From: Dactylorhiza incarnata
Taxonomy: Eukaryota > Streptophyta > Magnoliopsida > Asparagales > Orchidaceae
Assembly (NCBI GenBank): GCA_033032865.1
Contig: JAWHQI010000278.1
Location: 1,146,001 to 1,210,000 of the forward strand
Direction: 5' to 3'
Length of the DNA: 64,000 nt
Position numbers and translations under genes: made by a program. Below the pieces are notes generated by a model that ran no database searches, was not told the origin of the DNA, and worked only from the letters and a program-made list of their open reading frames with translations. This document shows, piece by piece, positions 12,135 to 22,526 of this stretch (positions within the stretch are counted from its first letter, which is position 1; each line of letters starts with the position of its first letter).

Positions 12135-12540
12135 GCTTGCGAGAGCCCGGTCAGTGGAACCTTCTCAGGGGCCTTTCAAAATTTATTCTTACCGCCTGAG
12201 TAGTCAACCTGCCCTGCCGGCTTGCGAGAGCCCGGTCAGCGAAACCTTCTCAGGGGCATTTCCAAAATTTATTTTCCACCTTTTCACCTGAGTAGTCAAC
12301 TTACCATGTCGGCTTGCGAGAGCCCGGTCAGCGAAACCTTCTCAAGGGCCTTTCAAAATTTACTTTCCACCTTGCCACCTGAGTGGTCAACCTGCCCTGC
12401 AGGCTTGCGAGAGCCCGGTCAGCGGAACCTTCTCAGGGGCCTTTCATAATTTATTCTTACCACCTGAGTAGTCAACCTGCCCTGCCGGCTTGCGAGAGCC
12501 CGGTCAGCAGAACTTTCTCAGGGGCCTTTCAACTAGAAAG
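12135..12540. repeat. Tandem array, five copies of 85-92 bp
   Basis: GCTTGCGAGAGCCCGGTCAG starts at 12135, 12220, 12312, 12403 and 12488, giving periods of 85, 92, 91 and 85 bp. Length differences come from short insertions around TTTTCCACCTTG. The array lies between the truncated gag and aORF2-B, the usual position of tandem repeats in Tat/Ogre/Retand-type elements. Confidence 0.9.
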
Positions 12541-12659
12541 GCCATGTCTTCTCGGCTCTTCCCTTCTTCTCATCTCCTGCTGCTGGGGTCGTCCTCCCCC
12601 TTCTCTTCTCCTCTAGCCCACTTGGCCAACTTTGTCACGAAAGCGCTGTTAGTGGCCTC

Positions 12660-12993
12660 TCATTCGATCTCTCGTCCTGGTCGCTCGATTAGCTCCTCAT
12701 AGGACAATGGGGGATCTCGGGCAAGCCCCATCTTGAACAGCCCTTGCAATCCAAGGGTGAAGGAAAGTTGCAAGGTGTGCCCCGGCACCTCATGGACCAG
12801 GAGAACCTCTTCCTGGAGTCGGTACATGTAGCCCCCCAACGACTCCTCAGTCCTTTGCTGGATTAGGAAAAGAGCTTCAGCGCCCTTCTTCCTCTTATTG
12901 GACGTGGCAAACCTCAGTAGGAAACTCCGACGCAGATCCTCGAAGCTGTAAATGGTCCCTGAGGGGAGCTGATGGAACCAAGCCCTCGCCTTC
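12660..12993 (-). pseudogene. gag of element B, C-terminal piece (Retrotrans_gag domain)
   Basis: The - strand frame contains ARAWFHQLPSGTI, RRSFLLRFATSN, RTEESLGGYMYRLQEE and LGLQG, the core of the plant Retrotrans_gag domain (PF03732). It joins in frame with the 21956-22526 piece once element C and one copy of the CCTTC duplication are removed. Coding stops at about 12660, well before the Cys/His region. The structural protein is therefore truncated as well as interrupted. Confidence 0.75.
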
Positions 12994-15001
12994 TGTAACA
13001 CCCCAAAACTTTCTATGAGAATTGGTCAAGAGGGTTTAGCCGAATTCGTCAAAAGGATATAGCCGAATTCGACTAATGGGTATAGCCGAATTCGTCTAAT
13101 CCAAATAGCCGAATTATTCTTTGTATTAGGCGAATTCGTCGAATGGTTATAGCCGAAGTAGACTAAATGCTTTAGCCGAATTCGTCTAATAGCTTTAGCC
13201 GAATTCGTCTAATGGGTATAGCCGAATTTGCCATTTCGTCGAATACGGGCAGAAAGCTGTATTTTCGCCTGTTTCGGTTTTTACGAGTTTTGACGGAAAT
13301 TTCTAAGTCCGTGTGACTTTAGATCTTGACGAAAGCCAAATCGGACGACTAGGGTTAATTCGAAATTGTTTATAAAGGCTGGGGTGATGAAAATAGGTTC
13401 ATTCGTAACTTTACACTCTTTCTCCGAGCCGGCGAAAGCAGCGAGCGCGAGGAAGAAGGAGGAGGTATCTTCCGCCATTGAAGGAGCTTCGGAGCTCCGA
13501 ATCGCGAGCCGTCTTCAGATCTGGAAAGTGTAGGCCGTTGCGAAACTTTCTATCCGAGTGAAATCTCAGATCTATGGCAAAGAAGAAAGCTCCAAGGGTA
13601 ACGATTCTTCCACCCGGTCTTAGGACGTGTTTTGTCCTCTCGTTCCTTTTTCTATGCCTGCTTGAGGAACCCCTTTCACCAAATGGGTGAAGTGTAGGAT
13701 TTCCTCCAGTTCTTTGGAACTCCGGGTCGATTGTGTCCGTCCCCGGCATATTGCATTTAGAAATCCGGTAGTCGTGCGGGTTTAGGCATTTTGTGTGAAG
13801 CCTATTCGTGGCCGTGAGCCCGGATCGGTGATGCTTGGATTGCGACGTTGCATTTAGGTTAAGCCTAGAATGCGTGCCGGAGAATGTCTCCGTGAGATCT
13901 TCTATTATGTTGCGGGACTTGAGATTTAGGTGTCTTTGAGAGCCTAACGAAAGCCCCTTGCTTGGGTGGTTGAATGCAAGCCTTCGCCACTAGATTTGAA
14001 GAGGAGTGTCTTGTACCTCCTTCTTGGTTGTTATTTGCGAAGTCTAAGTCCACGTGAAAGGATTAGATGCGTAGCTTAATTTTGCGGGCACTTGATGTGC
14101 TAAACCCTTACGGGCCGAGGGGATGTCGTACCCGCGTCGTGCGATAGATCGCGACGGTTAGAGCACGGGCAAAGCTGAACCGAACCCGTTTCCATGCTGA
14201 TCGGTGAGAGGTCTAAACCTCATGTAAGCCGTGTGATCATGGGAGAGGTCGTGGAAGGTGTCTTACCTAGACCGACCAAAAGCTCTTTTTCCTCACTTAA
14301 GGCTATGTCCTTAGGGTGGAGGGTTTGTGATGAATTGATATAATGTTAGCCTCATACGGTTGCTTAGGCGGTTGTGGGGAACCCTCGGGTGAACCCAACC
14401 AACATCATGTGCATGCCTAGGTTCCCTTTTTCTTTGATGCTCAACCTAGAAGATTGATTGTGCCTGAAACCTCACCTTGTGTAGTTTGCACTTTCCTTAT
14501 ATTATTACATGTTGCTAGTACGGCTTGTTTGCAGGGAAGAAGCCCCGCCACTCCGAGAAAGGGGTGGGGTCGTTATAATTTGGTCAGCTGTGCTGACCGT
14601 TGCTTTATTTGCCACCTCTTGGTGAAATGTTCTTATGCAGGAGCAAGCGAGCCTAGCGGGAAATAGCGGGTGGTGGCCCTTTTGCTGTGTTGGCCCTTGA
14701 GGCCAGCCTCTTTTCTGCTTACATGTATTATCGGCCTGCGTGCCGAAGTATGTTTTGAGTTTTCTGTACATTTGTTAAATGTAAGGCCTTAAGGCCGTAA
14801 CTCTATTTATTTCATTCCTGGGATGGTGGACAATTCTAAATGATGTTTAAATCAAATGCTTCCGCTTACGCTTTATATGCTCTCGTGTAGTTGTTGTTCT
14901 TTTCTAATTATCACCTTTTAATATCTAGCTAGTGTATATAGTATGGCGTGGGGTCCCGGCCGGACCTACTGTTATATTATTTGTACTGGCAGAGTGTTAC
15001 A
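12994..15001 (+). repeat. 5' LTR of element C
   Basis: The LTR is 2008 bp. Its first 240 bp hold an array of TAGCCGAATTCGTC units. Apparent open frames on the - strand (for example 13281-13478 and 13411-13749) recur in the other LTR and are not treated as genes. Confidence 0.93.
13036..13232 (+). repeat. Short tandem array in C LTR
   Basis: The unit TATAGCCGAATTCGTCTAAT and variants of 20-23 bp recur about nine times, with gaps and substitutions. The same array is at about 20003-20200 in the 3' LTR. Confidence 0.8.
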
Positions 15002-15004
15002 ATT

Positions 15005-15013
15005 TGGTATCGG
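15005..15013 (+). promoter_or_regulatory. Primer-binding site of element C (tRNA-Met-like)
   Basis: TGGTATC follows the LTR end by three bases. It matches the start of the usual initiator tRNA-Met complement, then diverges (GGAC rather than AGAG). Confidence 0.6.
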
Positions 15014-15292
15014 ACTTAGGGCGTCGATCCGTAGTTTAGCGAATTCGGGACGAATTCCTTTTAAGGGGTGGTGTGCACGGGATGTGCGCTCACCTAAAAC
15101 GTTAAAAACTAATAAGAATGTCCACTTAGGAATTGGAAAAAACATACTTGTTTGCGGAACCTGAGCGTTCCATGATTGTTGTTTGCTATGTTTTCGGTCA
15201 CTAAATGGTGCCTTGCACGATTATAGGTGACTAGGAGTGCTGCGGGGCAGTCTTGACCCCGTAACACCGCTGAAAGTAGTGCGTCGGCTGAG

Positions 15293-16450
15293 GTGCCAAC
15301 GACCACTCCTTCGGCTGAGATGATCAGAGTAATCGCTGAAGCGGTCCTCGCGATAATCAACACTCAACCTCAAAGGCTTGCACAACCTGCTACGCCTACT
15401 CCGGATGTGGCCCTGGCGACAGCTGCCGCAGTGGAACCTGCAGTGGAACCAAGGGTGGAGATCCCTGTACCAGTGGCTGTAGTGGAACCTGCGGTGGAGC
15501 CAAGGGTGGAACGTCGAGTTGAGCGAGTAGTTGTTGCGCGAGCGCGTGATCAACAACTTCAGCACTTTCTAAGTTTCCATCCTCCAACCTTTTCGGGGAG
15601 TGGATCCCCAACGGAGGCGGAGGACTCGCTGTCAACAGTTAGAAAAACTCTAAAGGCGACAGCAACGGAAGAAGCTATGATGGTCACCCTAGCCACCTTC
15701 CTCCTTAACGGAGAAGCAGAGCTTTGGTGGGCCGAACAGGAAGCGCATAAGTTTGAAGGTAAAGATATTACCGAGATCACTTTGGCGGAGTTCTCAAAGT
15801 CGTTTCTTCAGAGGTTTATTCCCTCTGCCCAACGCATTGCGTTGCAGAACCAGTTCTTAAAGTTAACTCAAGGCGATAGCTCGGTGGACGAGTACTTGCA
15901 CGAGTTCACTAGATTGGGCCGCTATGCGGGGTTTTTGGTGGAAGATGAGGAAATGAAGACGAACAAGTTTTATGAAGATCTTCGGGATGAGTTGAGGCTG
16001 CTCCTTGCAGGCCCAATGACGTTTGGCTTCCATGTGATGGTGCAAGCCGCCAGATCTCTGGAGTTGGACATAAAGAGAGTACAAGCAAAAGGCAAGAAGC
16101 CTGAATTCCATGCGCCGGCCTCTCAATCCAAATCTGAGTTCAGGAGGAACAAAAGGAAGTTCAAGTCTGCGGAATCAACTCGCTCAAATGTGTCGGGAGC
16201 TACGACCGCACATGGTCCAATTACATGTTTCACTTGCGGAAAGGTGGGACACAAAGCACGTGTGTGTCGCAGTGGTCCCCCGAGACCAGAAAACCGAGCG
16301 ATGGACTATGCTCGTGCTGCGGGTCATGCGGAAAAAGGTAAAGCTGCGGAGTCTTCTGCTTCCCAGCACATTCCGACCCAACCAAGAGTTTACTCGCTTG
16401 GCCAGCAAGAAGCCATACGACAAACCGACGTCGTCACAGGTATGGATTAG
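15293..16450 (+). CDS. Gag polyprotein of element C
   Basis: The 385-residue frame has a Pro/Val/Glu-rich N-terminus with an internal duplication (VEPAVEPRVE twice), then the Retrotrans_gag domain (about residues 95-250: AELWWAEQEAHKFEG, FLQRFIPSAQR, SVDEYLHEFTRL). A basic linker and a CCHC zinc knuckle, CFTCGKVGHKARVC, follow at about residues 308-321. Gag forms the particle and binds element RNA. An upstream non-ATG or lost start is possible, because leader sequence before 15293 is open in frame. The frame ends just after a possible splice donor at 16440. It is the only long intact coding frame in this element. Confidence 0.8.
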   Translation: MPTTTPSAEMIRVIAEAVLAIINTQPQRLAQPATPTPDVALATAAAVEPAVEPRVEIPVPVAVVEPAVEPRVERRVERVVVARARDQQLQHFLSFHPPTFSGSGSPTEAEDSLSTVRKTLKATATEEAMMVTLATFLLNGEAELWWAEQEAHKFEGKDITEITLAEFSKSFLQRFIPSAQRIALQNQFLKLTQGDSSVDEYLHEFTRLGRYAGFLVEDEEMKTNKFYEDLRDELRLLLAGPMTFGFHVMVQAARSLELDIKRVQAKGKKPEFHAPASQSKSEFRRNKRKFKSAESTRSNVSGATTAHGPITCFTCGKVGHKARVCRSGPPRPENRAMDYARAAGHAEKGKAAESSASQHIPTQPRVYSLGQQEAIRQTDVVTGMD

Positions 16451-16519
16451 AAGTTAGCTTTTACAGCTATTTATGATTGATACTATTGTGCGACTTTATG
16501 TTGATTTGTGTGCAATTAG
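16440..16519 (+). other. Candidate 80-bp intron between gag and protease of C
   Basis: ACAG|GTATGG at 16436-16445 and GCAATTAG|GG at 16512-16521 are good donor and acceptor sites around a T-rich stretch. Removing 16440-16519 joins the gag frame to the protease frame without a shift and skips the gag stop and four further stops. A simple frameshift by decay is the alternative. Confidence 0.4.
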
Positions 16520-16865
16520 GGTTCGTCCTAATTTTCAACTATCCGGCGAGAGCTCTATTTGATACGGGTGCATCGCACTCTTTTCTCTCTGAGGACTTCG
16601 TGGTGCGAATCAGAGTGCCGTCTACCTTAGTAGAGGATAGATTGGAAGTAGTGCTACCCAATGGATCTCGCATGGGTGCGGATAAGAAGAGTCATGTGAA
16701 GGTGCGGATTGGAAATCAGGACTTCGGCTTGGAGGCATCGTTATTACCGCTAGCTGAATTTGACGTGATCTTCGGCATGGACTGACTCTCGGAGCAACGA
16801 ACATGCATTGATTGCAATTCAAAGGAAATCACACTGAGAGAACACCGGAGACGAAACCACGTTCG
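16520..16865 (+). pseudogene. Aspartic protease of element C
   Basis: The frame reads FNYPARALFDTGASHSFLSEDF, with the DTG catalytic triad intact, then VVLPNGSRM and LAEFDVIFGMD, the closing block of Ty3/gypsy protease. The next codon, Trp in relatives (GMDWL), is TGA at 16783-16785. A frameshift near 16865 leads into the reverse transcriptase frame. The protease itself could be intact but the polyprotein is broken. Confidence 0.8.
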
Positions 16866-16870
16866 CGGGT

Positions 16871-18955
16871 ATGCGAGGAGCGAGCAAGACGATGATGTCT
16901 GCTCTCCAGGTGGTTTGGGCGGTGAGAAAAGGCGCGGAGTTGTTCTTCACCTTGTTGAAGGCTTCGGAGCCAAAGCGCAGTTTGAGTGATGTCCCAGTTG
17001 TAGCGGAGTATGTCGATGTGTTTCCTAACGAACTCCCTGGGGCCCCGCCTCAGCGAGAGATTGATTTTTGTATTGAGCTGGTGCCAGGTGCCAAGCCTGT
17101 AGCACGCTCACCGTGCCGAATAGCGCCAAAGGAATTGGCAGAGCTGAAGGTTCAGTTGCAAGAGCTACTAGAGCAAGGCTATGTACGTCCAAGTTCTTCA
17201 CCTTGGAGTGCACCGGTCCTCTTTGTAAAAAAGAAGGACGGGAGCTTGCGTCTATGTATCGATTATCGAGAGTTGAATAAGCTAACCGAGAAAAACCGTT
17301 ATCCGATTCCGAGAATCGACGACTTATTCGACCAGCTGGTTGGGTCGACGGTATACTCTAAGCTAGACTTAAGGTCCGGCTATTATCAGCTTCGTATTCG
17401 GGAGTGTGATATTCCCAAGACAGCGTTCAGTACCCGCTTTGGGCACTATGAGTTCACGGTTATGCCGTTCGGTCTGTTTAATGCACCGTCGGTAATCATG
17501 GACTTAATGAACAGAACGTTCCGAGAGTATTTGGATCAATTTGTGATCGTCTTCATCAACGACATTTTGGTATACTCTCAGTTGGAAGAGGAGCATGCAG
17601 AGCATCTGCGCGCAGTTTTGAGCACCCTGAGGAGGAATCAGCTATATGTCAAGTTCTCCAAGTGCGAGTTTTGGCTATCGTCAGTAGCATTCCTTGGTCA
17701 TGTTGTGAGCGGAGAAGGAATAGCAGTCGATCCTTCGAAGATAGAGGCGATCCAAGCATGGCCTGTGTTGAAAAATGTAGCGGAAGTCCGAAGTTTCTTA
17801 GGACTTGCCGGCTATTATAGGCGCTTTGTGGAAAACTTCTCGAGGATTGCCCTTCCTCTCACTAAACTGACCAGGAAAGATCATAAGTTCGTTTGGTCGC
17901 CCGAGTGCGCACGAGCTTTTGAGGAGCTGAAAAGCCGTCTGACCAAGGCGCCCATTCTATGCTCGCCATGTGGAACAGAAGGTTACGAAATATATAGCGA
18001 CGCCTCGGGGAGTGGCTTGGGTTGCGTTCTGGTGCAGTTCGGAAATGTAATTGCCTATGGCTCCCGTCAGTTAAAAGTTCATGAGAGGAACTACCCGGTC
18101 CATAATTTGGAGCTAACGGCCGTGGTATTTGCTCTTAAACTTTGGAGGCACTACTTGTATGACGTAAAGGTCGACATCTTTACGGACCACAAAAGCTTTA
18201 AGTACCTGCTTGATCAAAAGGAGTTGAATTTGCGGCAAAGGAGGTGGATGGAGTTCCTTGGGGACTACACCTTCGACATTCGATATACTCCTGGGAAAGG
18301 AAATGTGGTTGCGGACGCGTTGAGTCGTCGGGCTCCTGCGCAGGCAAACTGGATTTTGATGCACGATGAGCGTCTAATCCGGGAGCTAGAAGCCTTGGAG
18401 ATCGTTTGTGTCGATAGAAGAGCGTCTCCTTCAGCATGTCTGAACTGGACGGAGGTTCAATACGACCTGGCCGACCGAGTTCGACAAGCTTTGGAGCTGG
18501 ATTCGAGCATGAAGCGTTATAAAGCGGAGACCATGGATGGGTCAAACACTGATTTCTCCTTCGAAGATGATCTTATGTGGAAGAATGACAGATTGTGCGT
18601 CCCAAATGTTGGCACGTTGCGGGCAGAATTGATGTACGAGGCTCACAATACCAAGTACTCGATCCACCCTGGGAGCACAAAGATGTACATAGATAAGAAG
18701 CTCTTTTGGTGGTCAGGAATGAAGAAAGACATTGCACTCTACGTGGCCAAGTGTCACACTTGCGCGTTAGTGAAGGTTGAATGTCAAAGACCTGGTGGGT
18801 TTCTAAAGTCTTTACCGATCCCGGAATGGAAGTTCGACGATATTTCGATGGATTTCGTGCACGGATTGCCGAAATCGCAACATGGAAACGACCATCTGGG
18901 TTATCGTAGATCGATTGACGAAAGTTTCGCACTTTATTCCGAACCGGAAAGATGA
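16871..18955 (+). pseudogene. Reverse transcriptase, RNase H and integrase N-terminus of C
   Basis: Reverse transcriptase (about residues 50-290) shows [35 protein letters not shown] and the catalytic box as FINDILVYS. Relatives have FIDD there, so one metal-binding Asp is Asn. RNase H (about 365-485) has [32 protein letters not shown] and VADALSRR. The integrase zinc domain (about 590-650) keeps H and CHTCALVK residues. The integrase core then starts with [10 protein letters not shown] before a frame break near 18885. The reading frame is 694 residues. Confidence 0.88.
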
Positions 18956-19985
18956 CTCCGTGGAGAAGCTAGCAAAGTTATACGTTGATAATATCGTACG
19001 GTTGCACGGTGTTCCCCGTAGCATCGTAAGTGATCGTGACGGGCGGTTCACATCAAATGATTGGAGGCTGATTCATCAATTATTGGGTACCAAGCTAAAA
19101 TTTAGCACGGCCTTCCACCCGCAAACGGATGGACAAACCAAAAGGACCAATAGGACGATGGAGGACATGCTAAGGATGTGCGCCCTGGACTTCGGAAAGA
19201 GATGGGAAGATCATCTCTATATGATCGAGTTTGCTTACAACAACAGCTACCAAGCTAGCATAAAGTTGGCACCTTTCGAGGCTCTCTATGGTAGAAAATG
19301 TCGTACACTGTTGGCTTGGGCTGAAACGGGCGACACGAAGTTGTTGAAACGCAAGGACGTGGATGAAGCAAATACATCAATCCGGGCAATACGAGAGCGG
19401 TTGCTCATTGCTCAGGATAGGCAGGCGAAGTACTACAATGCAAATCACCGGAACGTCGAGTTCGTCGTTGGTGATTGGGTCTACCTGAAGATCAAACCGT
19501 TCAAAGGAGTATCGAGGATCCGACGCTTGAAAAAGCTAAGTCCGAGGTACTTAGGACCGTTCGAGATCTTGGAGCGTGTTGGTGAAGCTGCCTACCGGCT
19601 TGCTCTATCTTCGGAGTTGAGCGGGCTGCATGATGTATTTCATATCTCTGTGTTGCGGAAGGCTGTCAAAGAGCCTAATTCTATAGTTGCGGTCAACGAA
19701 GTGTCGGTAAATGGGGGGCTAACGACGGAAGTCAAGCCCATTCGTATCGAAGACACAGAAGTAAAGCAGTTACGGAACAAATCCATTCGGATGGTCAAGG
19801 TCCGTTGGAATAATTGCGGAAGAGAGGAACTCTCTTGGGAAAGAGAGCAATCAATGCGTGCGGAGTACCCCGAGCTATTTCTCTCAGGTAATTTATCCTT
19901 TAATTTGGCTGCCCTTGTTTTCGTAATTTCGGGACGAAATTCTTTTAAGGGAGGTGGAGTTGTAACACCCCAAAACTTTCTATGA
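18882..19985 (+). pseudogene. Integrase core and chromodomain-like tail of element C
   Basis: This overlaps the previous frame by a shift near 18885. The core shows [28 protein letters not shown] (second catalytic Asp) and, 35 residues later, [13 protein letters not shown] where relatives have Glu in place of the first Lys. The DD35E triad is therefore broken. The tail has [13 protein letters not shown] (GPY/F-type region ending [17 protein letters not shown]), then [19 protein letters not shown], a chromodomain-like end that would target chromatin. Coding runs past the polypurine tract into the 3' LTR and stops at 19985. Confidence 0.85.
19943..19960 (+). promoter_or_regulatory. Polypurine tract of element C
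   Basis: A purine-rich stretch (AAGGGAGGTGGAG) ends directly at the 3' LTR. It is preceded by TTTCGGGACGAAA, a block also present just outside the 3' LTR of element E. Confidence 0.75.
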
Positions 19986-21955
19986 GAATTGGTCAAGAGG
20001 GTTTAGCCGAATTCGTCAAAAGGATATAGCCGAATTCGACTAATGAGTATAGCCGAATTCGTCTAATCCAAATAGCCGATTTATTCTTTGTATTAGCCGA
20101 ATTCGTCGAATGGTTATAGCCGAAGTAGACTAAATGTTTTAGCCGAATTCGTCTAATAGCTTTAGCCGAATTCGTCTAATGGGTATAGCCGAATTTGCCA
20201 TTTCGTCGAATACGGGCAGAAAGCTGTATTTTCGCCTGTTTCGGTTTTTACGAGTTTTGACGGAAATTTCTAAGTCCGTGTGACTTTAGATCTTGACGAA
20301 AGCCAAATCGGACGGCTAGGGTTAATTCGAAATTGTTTATAAAGGCTGGGGAGATGAAAATAGGTTCATTCGTAACTTTACACTCTCTCTCCGAGCCGGC
20401 GAAAGCAGCGAGCGCGAGGAAGAAGGAGGAGGTATCTTCCGCCATTGAAGGAGCTTCGGAGCTCCGAATCGCGAGCCGTCTTCAGATCTGGAAAGTGTAG
20501 GCCGTTGCGAAACTTTCTATCCGAGTGAAATCTCAGATCTATGACAAAGAAGAAAGCTCCAAGGGTAACGATTCTTCCACCCGGTCTTAGGACGTGTTTT
20601 GTCATCTCGTTCTTTTTTCTATGCCTGCTTGAGGAACCCCTTTCACCAAATGGGTGAAGTGTAGGATTTCCTCCAGTTCTTCGGAACTCCGGGTCGATTG
20701 TGTCCGTCCCCGGCATATTGCATTTAGAAATCCGGTAGTCGTGCGGGTTTAGACATTTTGTGTGAAGCCTATTCGTGGCCGTGAGCCCGGATCGGTGATG
20801 CTTGGATTGCGACGTTGCATTTAGGTTAAGCCTAGAATGTGTGTCGGAGAATGTCTCCGTGAGATCTTCTATTATGTTGCGGGACTTGAGATTTAGGTGC
20901 CTTTGAGAGCCTAACGAAAGCCCCTTGCTTGGGTGGTTGAATGCAAGCCTTCGCCACTAGATTTGAAGAGGAGTGTCTTGTACCTCCTTCTTGGTTGTTA
21001 TTTGCGAAGTCTAAGTCCACGTGAAAGGATTAGATGCGTAGCTTAATTTTGCGGGCACTTGATGTGCTAAACCCTTACGGGCCGAGGGGATGTCGTACCC
21101 GCGTCGTGCGATAGATCGCGACGGTTAAAGCACGAGCAAAGCTGAACCGAACCCGTTTCCATGCCGATCGGTGAGAGGTCCAAACCTCATGTAAGCCGTG
21201 TGATCATGGGAGAGGTCGTGGAAGGGGTCTTACCTAGACCGACCAAAAGCTCTTTTTCCTCACTTAAGGCTATGTCCTTAGGGTGGAGGATTTGTGATGA
21301 ATTGATGTTATGTTAGCCTCATACGGTTGCTTAGGCGGTTGTGGGGAACCCTCGGGTGAACCCAACCAACATCATGTGCATGTCTAGGTTCCCTTTTTCT
21401 TTGATGCTCAACCTAGAAGATTGATTGTGCCTGAAACCTCACCTTGTGTAGTTTGCACTTTCCTTATATTATTACATGTTGCTAGTACGGCTTGTTTGCA
21501 GGGAAGAAGCCCCGCCACCCCGAGAAAGGGGTGGGGTCGTTATAATTTGGTCAGTTGTGCTGACCGTTGCTTTATTTGCCACCTCTTGGTGAAATGTTCT
21601 TATGTAGGAGCAAGCGAGCCTAGCGGGTGGTGGCCCTTTTGCTGTGTTGGCCCTTGAGGCCAGCCTCTTTTCTGCTTACATGTATTGCCGGCCTGCGTGC
21701 CGAAGTATGTTTTGAGTTTTCTGTACATTTGTTAAATGTAAGGCCTTAAGACCGTAACTCTATTTATTTCATTCCTGGGATGGTGGACAATTCTAAATGA
21801 TGTTTAAATCAAATGCTTCCGCTTACGCTCTATATGCTCTCGTGTAGTTGTTCTTTTCTGATTATCACCTTTTAATGCCTAGCTAGTGTATATAGTATGG
21901 CGTGGGGTCCCGACCGGACCTACTGTTATATTATTTGTACTGGCAGGGTGTTACA
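19961..21955 (+). repeat. 3' LTR of element C
   Basis: The LTR is 1995 bp, 13 bp shorter than the 5' copy. The losses include a 10-base gap near 21625 and a 3-base gap near 21852. Most differences from the 5' copy are transitions. Confidence 0.93.
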
Positions 21956-22526
21956 CCTTCCCCTTAAAAGAGATGGCGAATAACTTGCACTTGAAGGCGT
22001 CCATCATCTGCCTGATGGAGACGACATCCTCAAACCACTAAAGATGCTGGAGGGGATCATCCTTGCCCGTGTAGTAGGACATGACGGGCTCCCTGAATCA
22101 TTCTGGAACTGGAGCTGAGAGGATCAGCTCGCATAACGGGCTTCCTGATCCCATCTTGCGAGTCGACGGTGCTCGCCCGGTCTCCTCGCCTGGGTAGCGT
22201 GTGCCCGGCGGGCTGGGGAACAACACCCGCGCGTGGAGGGCTCGCTCGTCCTCCCCCGCCTGCACCTCCTTCCCGGGTCGCCTGCCTGGTGCCTCCTCAC
22301 CTAAGACTTGTGAGGCGAGCACTGGAACCGTGGGAGTTGAGCATTTTCCCGACGGCGTGAGGGCGATGCGCAAAGTCTCCAAAATCGACTTCCAGAACTC
22401 ATCGAAGTCACTCTTCCTGACGTTACTCGCTTGAGGGGGGCGAGCTCCCAAGGTCGCCTCCTTGCCGAGCAAGCTACGGTCCACGCTCAACGCACCAAAA
22501 TGTTGAACCTGGAAACCACGGTTCAA
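21956..22526 (-). pseudogene. gag of element B, N-terminal piece
   Basis: The - strand frame starts in the LTR/leader boundary region and runs through a Pro/Gly/Arg-rich stretch (about 22420-22150) to TGA near 22098. It resumes as MSYYTGKDDPLQHL and MMDAFKCKLFAISFKG, the start of the Retrotrans_gag domain. It is cut by element C at 21955 and continues at 12993 (AWFHQLP). Two in-frame stops (about 22098 and 22040) show decay. The first Met at 22526 is inside the LTR, so the real start is probably downstream of 22500. Confidence 0.7.

Larger units (their letters stand above)
12994..21955 (+). mobile_element. Element C: Tekay-like chromovirus (Ty3/gypsy)
   Basis: LTRs at 12994-15001 and 19961-21955 start TGTAACACCCC and end GTGTTACA. 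CCTTC is present at 12989-12993 and at 21956-21960 as the target duplication. The interior has a tRNA-Met-like primer site, gag, protease, reverse transcriptase, RNase H, integrase and a C-terminal chromodomain-like region, then a polypurine tract. This order and the terminal sequences fit Tekay/Del chromoviruses. LTRs are about 98% alike by eye (some 40 substitutions in 2 kb). Several lesions make it non-functional. Confidence 0.93.

Noticed and set aside
13281..14053. Open frames on the - strand in the element C LTR, repeated at 20248-21020
   Set aside because: They are present only because the two LTRs are copies of one sequence. They lack domains and start differently in the two copies where substitutions occur.
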